Shown here: piece by piece, positions 22,736-37,780 of the stretch
Layout: each line of letters begins with the position of its first letter
Numbering within the stretch: position 1 is the first letter of the stretch
Assembly: GCA_018466975.1 (NCBI GenBank)
Contig: CM031552.1
Span: 248,001 to 312,000, forward strand
Source: Sparassis latifolia
Lineage: Eukaryota > Basidiomycota > Agaricomycetes > Polyporales > Sparassidaceae
Direction: 5' to 3'
DNA length: 64,000 nt
Made by a program: the position numbers and the translations under genes
Notes under the pieces: generated by a model
The model's input: only the letters and a program-made list of their open reading frames with translations
The model's database searches: none
What the model was told of the DNA's origin: nothing

Positions 22736-22861
22736 TCATGTGAAGAGCGTGTGTTCAACGAGTCGTCTGATAAGGATTCGGTGGATGATCCAAAGGAAAG
22801 CGAGGGTTGTGCAGTGGAGGACGATTAGGAAGATAACGAGGAATGCCGTCATGGTAGTCAT
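22736..22861 (-). CDS. Small frame with one predicted membrane helix
   Basis: A 41-codon frame starting 17 bp downstream of the chromodomain stop. The N-terminal ~25 residues are very hydrophobic (AFLVIFLIVLHCTTLAFLWI), followed by an Arg-rich stretch (IHRILIRRLVE). The stop is TGA, and the frame continues beyond it, so the peptide may once have been longer and joined to the 21779-22522 frame. Whether it is expressed is unknown. Confidence 0.3.
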   Translation of the reverse strand: MTTMTAFLVIFLIVLHCTTLAFLWIIHRILIRRLVEHTLFT

Positions 22862-22878
22862 TCCAATTTCCTCATCCT

Positions 22879-28456
<5,578 letters not shown>

Positions 28457-28829
28457 TTATTTATGTGAGGAATACTTGACTTGGAAAGCAGGTTAACGGA
28501 ATATCAATAACTGTAAATAAAAATCTGCTTGCAGGGATTGCCCCTTCCCAAATATTGGGAGATGACTTTCAGGCCCCATGTATAAGCCAGTGCTGGCATG
28601 GCCGCCGTCAGTGCAGGAGCATCGGTGAGCAGGCTTCTTCTTTCCTATTGACACCATCGTACTTGTTCTTATCTTGACTACCTCCTGGACGGGCTAACCA
28701 TAGCACTTGCATGAACAGTGAATTTAAACCACCGGGAAGTGATCCCCACATGGAGAGCGCTAGACTTATGGGTCGCAAGACTCAGATACAAGTTCTCGAT
28801 AGTCTGACAGTCTGCATCGTTCACTACGC

Positions 28830-30019
28830 TGTCACACACCAAAAGTGTTCTGCTTGTGAACACGTAACCACTGGCAAAGCGCTCAATGAAGAAGTCACGT
28901 GACTAAGACGAAATCCAAGAACGTTTGGCCAAGCGTGTCACCTGACCCTCACATTATGCTATTGGACAGGAAAAACTCGGAGAGTGCTTTCTCCCTATTT
29001 CTCCCTGCTCACTTTATGCTATTGGACACGGAGGTCCCAAGAGTTTTGTCTTCCCTGTTTCTCCCTGCTCACTTTATGCTATTGGACATGAAGGTCCTAA
29101 GACATTTTTCCTTCCTACTTTCCCCTTTGATCACGTGATGCTCTTATTTTGCTATTGGCCAATTTGCCATGTAACACTACTATGTAATGGTCACAATGGG
29201 TGACACCCGAGGGGTATAAAAGGACCCCTGAGGCACCCCAACCCTCAGTCTTCTCTCCCCACTTGTAGACCCCTATAAGTGAAGAGTTCTCCCTCCACTT
29301 GTAGCTTACTCTACAAGTGATAAACTAAAAGAATAGGAGTTCATTCCACTCCTCCCAGTAACATTGTTACTCATAATCAAAAGGATCCCGACAAAGTCAG
29401 TTCAGTGCAGGCAGTGAGTTGTTACGAACACAACTACTGCACTCTCATATTGTTTCTTTTGGGTAGTCTAGCACACAGTTGCTAGATACTCAAACCATTC
29501 TCGGAAAGTTCTCGGACAACACGTAGGAAAGTTATCAGCCAGGCACATCGCATTAGGACACATGCACTCAGTAAAGCCCTGCACACAGTTGTAGGCACTC
29601 GGATAGGAACACAGAAGACTCAGTAAGCCCTGCACTGGTTGTAGGCCTCGTATAAGAAGACTCGTTAAGCCCTGCACTGGTTGTAGGCATCGTATAAGAA
29701 AACTCGTTAAGCCCTGCACTGGTTGTAGGCATCGTATAAGAAGACAGAACGCAAGCCCTTGCATATGGTTGCTAGGCATCCCCCTCTACACTCCCCCATC
29801 TGTATTGTGCAGACTACCATCCCGACTTCAGACAACAAGACACATGTATAGCTCAGGCATCCCTAACCCACTATCATAAATTTGATATCAACGAATAACT
29901 GTGATAGCCTGGCGTACTTTCCCTTTTGCCACGCCCGGTGAACCACAGCGAAGTACCACTCACTTGACCTGGAGTCAAAAGCTCCTCCGGCCAAGGCCCG
30001 TGCATACCCCGAGTCGACA
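28830..30019 (+). repeat. 5' LTR of the gag-protease element, left arm
   Basis: Begins TGTCACACACC and ends GAGTCGACA. It has a TATAAAAG box at 29215-29222, two to three ~61-bp U3 repeats with tttatgctattggaca (about 28950-29105) and 42-bp repeats (agccctgcactggttgtagg, about 29620-29740). Its limits are set by comparison with the solo LTR at 5868-7085. Confidence 0.85.
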
Positions 30020-30021
30020 TC

Positions 30022-30039
30022 TGGAGCCCACTGCGAGGG
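30022..30039 (+). promoter_or_regulatory. Candidate primer-binding site
   Basis: Two bases after the LTR the sequence reads TGGAGCCCACTGCGAGGG. TGG is the complement of a tRNA CCA end, and the rest would pair with an acceptor and T arm. The tRNA species was not identified. Confidence 0.45.
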
Positions 30040-30147
30040 GTTAGGACCCTTATTTCTGAAGCTATATCAATCACACCTCTGAAGCCTGTTAACACGGCAG
30101 TCTATCCCACACTACAGCTCTACCCAATCAACACTTTGCAGCCCAAT

Positions 30148-32979
30148 ATGGTGACCGGCGTCGCTGGATTACCAGTTCTGGGAATGAAGGGTTCTCTGAA
30201 GAAGTTTAAAGGAAGTTATGCAGAAGTTGCGAAGTACCTGCAGCATTATGAACAGCTGTGCGCTCAGCTTAACATCGTGACTGCAGAGGACCAAGTGGAA
30301 AACATCACGCAGTATTGTGCACGAAGTGTGCACCAGTTTATGGAATCCCTCCCAGCCTACGTCACACCAGACTGGAATGCTTTCAAGAGAGACGTTCTCA
30401 CATTTTACGATGCAGACCGAGACAAAAGGTGATATAAGGTCAAGGACCTTGAAGCCTTGGTCAAGGAATCACATTAGAAACCTACTATCAAGAACCTAGG
30501 TGCATGGCGGGAATACTCAAGGAACTTCCTCACAGTCACTGGATGGCTAGTGAATCGTGGTCGCATTTCGGAAGTCGAACAGTCCCTTTATTTCTGGAAA
30601 GGGATTCCCTGTGCTTTCCATCAGGATCTGGAACCACACTTGCTTGCCGCAGACCCCAACCACAACATATCTATCCCGTTCAGCATGAGCAGCGTACACA
30701 TGAAAGCAGAAACCATTCTGCAGCGCAATCGATTCGACCAGGACCGACTGCCCTCAGAAGATGAAGACTCGAGTGATGACTCAGACGACTCAGACTCAGA
30801 TGACGATTCAAGTGACTCAGAGGATTCATCAAGTGCCGAAGAAACACATCGAAGGAAGTGCAAGGATAAGAAGAAGAAGCGAAGCACGAAGAAACGATCA
30901 TCAAAGCGAGTGGATGATTCATCAGATGATGAACCAGAAGTTAAGAAGCCAAAAATGAAGTTATCACGGAAATGACCGGCAGTACACGAGAAGGAAGAAG
31001 TGGAAGACTTGGTCAAGCAATTGAATTGCATGTCTCTAAGCAATCCTGACTATGGACTCCTATACTTCCACGCTTGCAAACTCGACTCGCTCGTCACCGC
31101 CGTTGTCCGGAAACCAGTAGTGGATGCTCCGATGCAAGGACGATTTGGACGACAGATGCCGCCGCACATGCCACAGTACCCGCTGCCCGGTGTCCCAAAC
31201 ATGCCTCCTCCACCCGGAATGGCAAGACCACCATTGGACATGCAGTGCTACGGATGTGGGGAAGCTGGACATTGCATTGGAGATTGTGCCCCCATCAATG
31301 AACTCATTGTCAAAGGAGTGATCATGCGGAACATGCAAGGACATTTGCAAATGAAAGATGGATCTCAGATATACAGAGGATACAATGAGCCATTCGTGTC
31401 GGCCATCAACTGAATGATCTCCCCTCAATCCCATCTTGTCACGGTCAACCGCTCGAGTATGTGTGCACATATTGAAGATATGGGCGACGGAAGTGACGCC
31501 GATGATGAGACTGGCAAGAGCGATTTCGAAGATGTTTATGTGATGCCCGCAAGTAGGCCGAAACACAAAATGAGGACAGCCCGACGTAAAGCATTTGATG
31601 GAGTCCTAATGCCACCATTGAAAGTTAAAGCCAAGATCGCGAAACCTGTACCCGTACCCGACACGTCGCACTGCCCAACCATTGTGGAGAAGGAGAATTC
31701 CCATCCGCTACCACCTCACTGCCCTTGGGAACAACAACAGCCAATTGAAGTACATCCGCCCTTGGGAAATGCAGATGATAGTGATGAGATATTGGACGAT
31801 GACATCGCTCATGCTCCAGGACCACGTACCACGAAGCCTCGACCCCCGAAATTGGACAAGAAACTAAAAACCTCTGCCGAAGGGAGGTGAATTGCTCGAT
31901 GAAGTGACATTCAGACTCAGGTAGATTAAGTTAAAATCCTGGACAAAGTCTTAAGCACTCCCATCACATTGGCCATCGGAGAAGTTTTTGGAATCTCGAA
32001 GGAAATGGCCCATTATCTACAAGACATTCTCAAGCCTAAAGTGTCTCAGCCTTTACACCCGCTCAAAGTAAATTTGGTGGCATCATCCTTCTCGACCAAG
32101 ACCCGAGGAACATTGATACGACTACAAATGGAATGCGACGGAACTGCAGTTACCGCAATAATCGATATGGGAAGCCAACTGAACATCGCAAGCAAGAAGA
32201 TCTGGAAAGCAGTGATCAATCGGCCAATGGATATTGCTCGGTCAATTAGCATGAACGATGCTAATGGAGGAGCTGGTCTACTATGTGGATTAGTTCAGAA
32301 CGTGCCACTGTCATGCGGAGGCATTATGACCTTTGCCAACCTATACGTGGGAGACCAAGTGCCTTTTGATTTGCTGCTCGGATGACCATGGCAACAAGGG
32401 AACTACATATCAATCGATGAACGTGCCGACGGAATGTACCTGTTATTCAAGGACCGCGAGCTTGAAGTCCGTCATGAGTTATCGGTCACACCCAATGGCA
32501 TGAACCCTAACTGGACCTTCGACCCAGCGGTATGGACTATTCCGCATGAGCTTCGAACCCCGCAAGTGTATTTCTTTGGGAGCAACAAAACAGTTGCATT
32601 AAATGCCAGAAAAAAAGTACGACAAACAGCAGAGCATGATGGAACTACAAGGATCTACACCGCCCCCAACACTAATGCACTGCCTGGATATGAAGACCAA
32701 TGAGTGACCGACCGCAAGGAGACCGAACATCGTGTGGCTATGATGTTGGACAGCGGACCCTTGAGCATGGACGAACAGAAGAAATGGCAAGAAATACGTA
32801 CCAGAGACATCGAGAGCCTGCTAAGCAAAGCTCGCGCATTGGCTGCAATGCCACTGGACTGTATGCCGTACAAGGAACACACCGACGTTAAAGAGGAACC
32901 AATTAGCTCGGACGATGAAATATTGGATACGCTTCGACGTACCTGCATCCCAATGGGGAACGCGCAAGAATTGAATTGA
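30148..32979 (+). pseudogene. Gag-protease polyprotein of the palindrome element, left arm
   Basis: One reading frame runs about 2.8 kb, interrupted by stops at about 30430, 30475, 30973, 31411, 31888, 32383 and 32701. The visible parts are a helical gag region (YLQHYEQLCAQLNIVTAEDQ, WNAFKRDVLTFYDADRD, VNRGRISEVEQSLYFWKGIP), an acidic Asp/Ser tract, a basic KKKKRSTKKRSSKR tract, and a zinc knuckle CYGCGEAGHCIGDC near 31249. A retropepsin-like region AIIDMGSQLNIASKKIW near 32155 has the usual D-S/T-G as D-M-G. No RT or integrase follows before the SINE. This gag type recurs in Agaricomycete gypsy-like elements. Confidence 0.8.
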
Positions 32980-33474
32980 ATTGGCCGAGAACGCGATAGG
33001 ATGACGGACACAGAAGGACAAAGAGGCCAACCAACGAATGCGAGAGACGAAGGAAGAACGACGGACATAGGAGGATGAAGAGGCCGATGAATGGACGCAA
33101 AGAACGATGGAGGAAGAATGGTGGACACCTGTGGACAATGCGAATCGCATGTCGTGGTCGACTGCAGGAGTCAAAGTCAGCAAATGGAGAAACTAGAAGA
33201 CATCGTGCACATACCAATGGAACGAACAATCCCGCACCGCCCACATTCGCGTGTGCAATTCCAGGAACCACCAACAGACAAAGAAAACCAAGGATCATGC
33301 TGTGCTCGATGAAGAGGGAAAAGACCGGCCAAGCTGCAACAGACAGAAAGCGTCGCAGTGTCGCTGTTGACAAACTCTGAAATTCGAATGTTAGCCTGAT
33401 GAAATGCAATGAAAGACTATGTTGCGGCTCACGGAATGGACGACAAATGAGCAGCTGTGGTTCCCACTTTTGTA
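32980..33474 (+). other. Low-complexity tail of the left-arm element
   Basis: Sequence of repeated gacgga/ggaaga words, no longer clearly coding, leading into the inverted SINE. The right arm lacks its counterpart. Confidence 0.4.
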
Positions 33475-33693
33475 TAACAATAGCCCAGGTAACTGGGCAA
33501 GGTGTTGTTCACTACTCACCAGTTATTGTCAATTGTCGAAGTTATTGTTAACAACAGTCTGAGAGAATTGTAATACAATAACAACTTGTACAAAACAACT
33601 TCCACCCAGCCAGAGTTAAACCCTGGTCTTCCGGACACATAATTACATAAGCATATGCCACACACACAATCTACCAACTGCTCCATTAGGCCA
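33475..33693 (-). repeat. SINE, minus copy, at the palindrome centre
   Basis: Read on the minus strand it has an A-box-like ATGGAGCAGTTGGTAGATTG, a B-box-like GGTTTAACTCTGGCTGGG, then tacaagttgttattgtatta and a tail with caccagttattgtcaattgt in reverse. It is the mirror copy of 34074-34308. Confidence 0.7.
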
Positions 33694-34073
33694 ACTCAAC
33701 TAAAAAGGAAATGCTTAATATTAGGCACTGCCTTCTCTAATACACATATTAGAATCTTTTGTAATAACTACTATATCCTGGTGTTACTGTTGCTTCTAAT
33801 AGATATTTGCCTACATTTTTCTATTTATTTCACCCCTCTAATAGCTTTATTACATCCACAAATTTTGATATTACAGTTTTAATCTTATTGGAATATTTAC
33901 TCAACTAAAAAGGAAATGTTTAATATTAGGCACTCAAAAACTTATTAACAGAGACATCAATCACTGTTAGAAGCAACAGTAACATCAGGATATAGTAGTT
34001 ATTACAAAAGATTCTAATATGTGTATTAGAGAAGGCAGTAGCCTTATATAAAATTAAGGCTGAGAAAAATGCA
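33694..34073. repeat. Centre of the palindrome with its own inverted repeat
   Basis: 33727-33800 and 33965-34041 are reverse copies (gaatcttttgtaataactac and its reverse). In addition ctcaactaaaaaggaaatg followed by taatattaggcact occurs twice in the same direction (about 33697 and 33901). The true axis of symmetry is within about 33800-33965. No gene. Confidence 0.7.
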
Positions 34074-34308
34074 TGGCCTAATGGAGCAGTTGGTAGATTG
34101 TGTGTGTGGCATATGTTTCTGTAATTATGTGTCCGGAAGACCAGGGTTCAACTTTGGCTGGGTGCAATTTGTTTTGTACAAGTTGTTATTGTATTACAAT
34201 CCTCTCAGACTGTTGTTAACAATAACTTTGACAATTGACAATAACTGGTGAGTAGTGAACAATTCTTCCCCCAGGTAACTGGGGTATTGTTATACAAAAG
34301 TGAGAACC
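34074..34308 (+). repeat. tRNA-derived SINE at the palindrome centre
   Basis: The head is ggcctaatggagcagttggt (A-box type) and, about 60 bp on, cagggttcaactttggctgg (B-box type). The body is ttttgtacaagttgttattg and attacaatcctctcagactg. The body resembles that of the 12862-13101 SINE (gttttgt, then gtattacaat and ctcac/ctcag), so they may be one superfamily. Confidence 0.7.
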
Positions 34309-34347
34309 ACAGCTGACCTGAGTCTGAATGTCACTTCGTCGAGTAAT

Positions 34348-36090
34348 CTACTTTCCTTCGGCAGAGGTTTTTAGTTTCTCTTCCAATTTCAGGGGTCGAG
34401 GCTTCATGGTACGTGGTCCTGGAGCATGAGCGATGTCATCGTCCAATATCTCATCACTATCATCTGCATTTCCCAAGGGCGGGTGTACTTCAATTGGCTG
34501 TTGTTGTTCCCAAGGGCAGTGAGGTGGTAGCGGATGGGAATTCTCCTTCTCCACAATGGTTGGGCAGTGCGACGTGTCAGGTACGGGTACAGGTTTCGCG
34601 ATCTTGGCTTTAACTTTCAATGGTGGCATTAGGACTCCATCAAATGCTTTACGTCGGGCTGTCCTCATTTTGTGTTTCGGCCTACTTGCGGGCATCACAT
34701 AAACATCTTCGAAATCGCTCTTGCCAGTCTCATCATCGGCGTCACTTCCGTCGCCCATATCTTCAATATGTGCACACATACTCGAGCGGTTGACCGTGAC
34801 AAGATGGGATTGAGGGGAGATCATTCAGTTGATGGCCGACACGAATGGCTCATTGTATCCTCTGTATATCTGGGATCCATCTTTCATTTGCAAATGTCCG
34901 TGCATGTTCTGCGTGATCACTCCTTTGGCAATGAGTTCATTGATGGGAGCACAATCTCCAATGCAATGTCCGGCTTCCCCACATCCGTAGCACTGCATGT
35001 CCGATGGTGGTCTTGCCATTCCAGGTGGAGGAGGCATGTTCGGGACACCGGGCAGCGGGTACTGTGGCATGTGCGGCGGCATCTGTCGTCCAAATTGTCC
35101 TTGCGTCGGAGCATCCACTACTGGTTTCCGGACAACAGCGGTGACGAGCGGGTCGAGTTTGCAAGCGTGGAAGTATAGGAGTCCATAGTCAGGATCGCTT
35201 AGGGACATGCAATTCAATTGCTTGACCAAGTCTTCCACTTCTTCCTTCTCGTGTACTGCCGGTCGTTTCCGTGATAACTTCGTTTTTGGCTTCTTAACTT
35301 CTGGTTCATCGTCTGATGAATCATCCACTCGCTTTGATGATCGTTTCTTCGTGCTTCGCTTCTTCTTCTTATCCTTGCACTTCCTTCGATGTGTTTCTTC
35401 GGCACTTGATGAATCCTCTGAGTCACTTGAATCGTCATCTGAGTCTGAGTCGTCTGAGTCATCACTCGAGTCTTCATCTTCTGAGGGCAGTCGGTCCTGG
35501 TCGAATCGATTGCGCTGCAGAATGGTTTCTGCTTTCATGCGTACGCTGCTCATGCTGAACGGGATAGACATGTCGTGGTTGGGGTCTGCGGCAAGCAAGC
35601 GTGGTTCCAGATCCTGATGGAAAGCACGGGGAATCCCTTTCCAGAAATAAAGGGACTGTTCGACTTCCGAAATGCGACCACGATTCACTAGCCATCCAGC
35701 GACTGTGAGGAAGTTCCTCGAGTATTCCTGCCATGCACCTAGGTTCTTGATAGTAGGTTTCTGACATGATTCCTTGATGAAGGCTTCGAGGTCCTTGACT
35801 TTATATCACCTTTTGTGTCAGTCTGCATAATAAAATGTGAGAACGTCTCTCTTGAAAGCATTCCAGTCTGGTGTGACGTAGGCTGGGAGTGATTCCATAA
35901 ACTGGCGCACACTTCGTGCACAATACTGCGTGATGTTTTCCACTTGGTCCTCTGCAGTCATGATGTTAAGCTAAGCGCACAGCCATTCATAATGCTACAG
36001 GAACTTCGCAACTTCTGCATAACTTCCTTTAAACTTCTTCGGAGAACCCTTCATTCCCAGAACTGGTAATCCAGCGATGCCGGTCACCAT
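34348..36090 (-). pseudogene. Gag gene, right arm of the palindrome
   Basis: This is the mirror copy of 30148-31890. The part at 35688-34825 is an intact 287-codon frame with the acidic Asp/Ser tract, basic tract and CYGCGEAGHCIGDC knuckle, where the left arm has a stop at 30973. Stops equivalent to 30430 and 31411 are present in both arms, so they predate the duplication. The protease part is absent. Confidence 0.8.
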
Positions 36091-36218
36091 ATTGGGCTGC
36101 GAAGTGTTGATTGGGTAGAGCTGTAGTGTGGGATAGACTGCCGTGTTAACAGGCTTCAGAGGTGTGATTGATATAGCTTCAGAAATAAAGGTCCTAACCC
36201 CTCGCGGTGGGCTCCAGA

Positions 36219-37407
36219 TGTCGACTCGGGGTACGCACGGGCCTTGGCCAGAGGAGCTTTTGACTCCAGGTCAAGTGAGTGGTACTTCGCTGTGGTTCAC
36301 TGGGCGTGGCAAAAGGGAAAGTACGCCAGGCTATCACAGTTGTTCGTTGATATCAAATTTATGATAGTGGGTTAGGGATGCCTGAGCTATATGTGTGTCT
36401 TGTTGTCTGAAGTCGGGATGGTAGTCTGCACAATACAGATGGGGGAGTGTAGAGGGGGATGCCTAGCAACCATATGCAAGGGCTTGCATTCTGTCTTCTT
36501 ATACGATGCCTACAACCAGTGCAGGGCTTAACGAGTTTTCTTATACGATGCCTACAACCAGTGCAGGGCTTAACGAGTTTTCTTATACGAGGCCTACAAC
36601 CAGTGCAGGGCTTACTGAGTCTTCTGTGTTCCTATCCGAGTGCCTACAACCGTGTGCAGGGCTTTACCAAGTGCACGTGTCCTAATGCGATGTGCCTGGC
36701 TGATAACTTTCCTACGTGTTGTCCGAGAACTTTCCGAGAACGGTTTGAGTATCTAGCAACTGTGTGCTAGACTACCCAAAAGAAACAATATGAGAGTGCA
36801 GTAGTTGTGTTCGTAACAACTCACTGTCTGCACTGAACTGACTTCGTCAGGATCCTTTTGATTACGAGTAACAATGTTACTGGGAGGAGTGGAATGAACT
36901 CCTATTCTTTTAGTTTATCACTTGTAGAGTAAGCTACAAGTGGAGGGAAACTCTTCACTCATAGGGGTCTACAAGTGGGGAGAGAAGACTGAGGGTCGGG
37001 GCGCCTCAGGGGTCCTTTTATACCCCTCAGGTGTCACCCATTGTGACCATTACATAGTAGTGTTACATGGCAGATTGGCCAATAGCAAAATAAGAGCATC
37101 ACGTGATCAAAGGGGAAAGTAGGAAGGAAAAATGTCTTAGGACCTTCGTGTCCAATAGCATAAAGTGAGCAGGGAGAAACAGGGAAGACAAAACTCTTGG
37201 GACCTCCGTGTCCAATAGCATAAAGTGAGCAGGGAGAAATAGGGAGAAAGCACTCTCCTAGTTTTTCCTGTCCAATAGCATAATGTGAGGGTCAGGTGAC
37301 ACGCTTGGCCAAACGTTCTTGGATTTCGTCTTAGTCACGTGACTTCTTCATTGAGCGCTTTGCCGGTGGTTACGTGTTCACAAGCAGAACACTTTTGGTG
37401 CGTGACA
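36219..37407 (-). repeat. LTR of the gag element, right arm
   Basis: A 1189-bp mirror of 28830-30019 with its TATAAAAG box on the minus strand at 37015-37022 and the same internal tandem repeats. The primer-binding-site sequence lies at 36199-36216 on the minus strand. Confidence 0.85.
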
Positions 37408-37780
37408 GCGTAGTGAACGATGCTGACTGTCAGACTATCGAGAACTTGTATCTGAGTCTTGCGACCCATAAGTCTAGCACTCTCCACGTGGGGATCGCTT
37501 CCCGGTGGTTTAAATTCACTGTTCGTGCAAGTGCTATGGTCAGCCTATCCAGGAGGTAGTCAAGATAAGAACAAGTATGATGGTGTCAATAGGAAAGAAG
37601 AAGCCTGCTCACCGATGGTCCTGCACTGACAGCGGCCATGCCGGCACTGGCTTGTACATGGGGCCTGAAAGTCATCTCCCAATATTTGGGAAGGGGCAAT
37701 CCCTGCAAGCAGATTTTTATTTACAGTTATTGATATTCCGTTAACCTGCTTTCCAAGTCAAGTATTCCTCACATAAATAA

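Larger units (their letters stand above)
28457..37780. repeat. 9.3-kb palindrome: inverted duplication of an LTR-gag locus
   Basis: The outer ends are reverse copies: TTATTTATGTGAGG at 28457 and CCTCACATAAATAA ending 37780. The arms contain, from outside in, ~370 bp of flank, a 1.19-kb LTR, the gag gene and a SINE. The right arm lacks the segment corresponding to about 31922-33448. The two SINEs point outward around a short core (about 33694-34073). The arms share some premature stops and differ in others. The flank, LTR, gag and SINE are all duplicated as one unit, so this is one inverted duplication and not two insertions. No target duplication is seen at the ends. Confidence 0.9.

Noticed and set aside
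29870..29905. tttgatatcaac as the primer-binding site of the gag element
   Set aside because: Comparison with the solo LTR shows this sequence is inside the LTR, which ends at 30019; a better site follows there.
30621..31043. Ser-rich minus-strand frame (and its mirror at 35207-35617)
   Set aside because: Antisense of the Asp/Ser tract in gag; no independent support.
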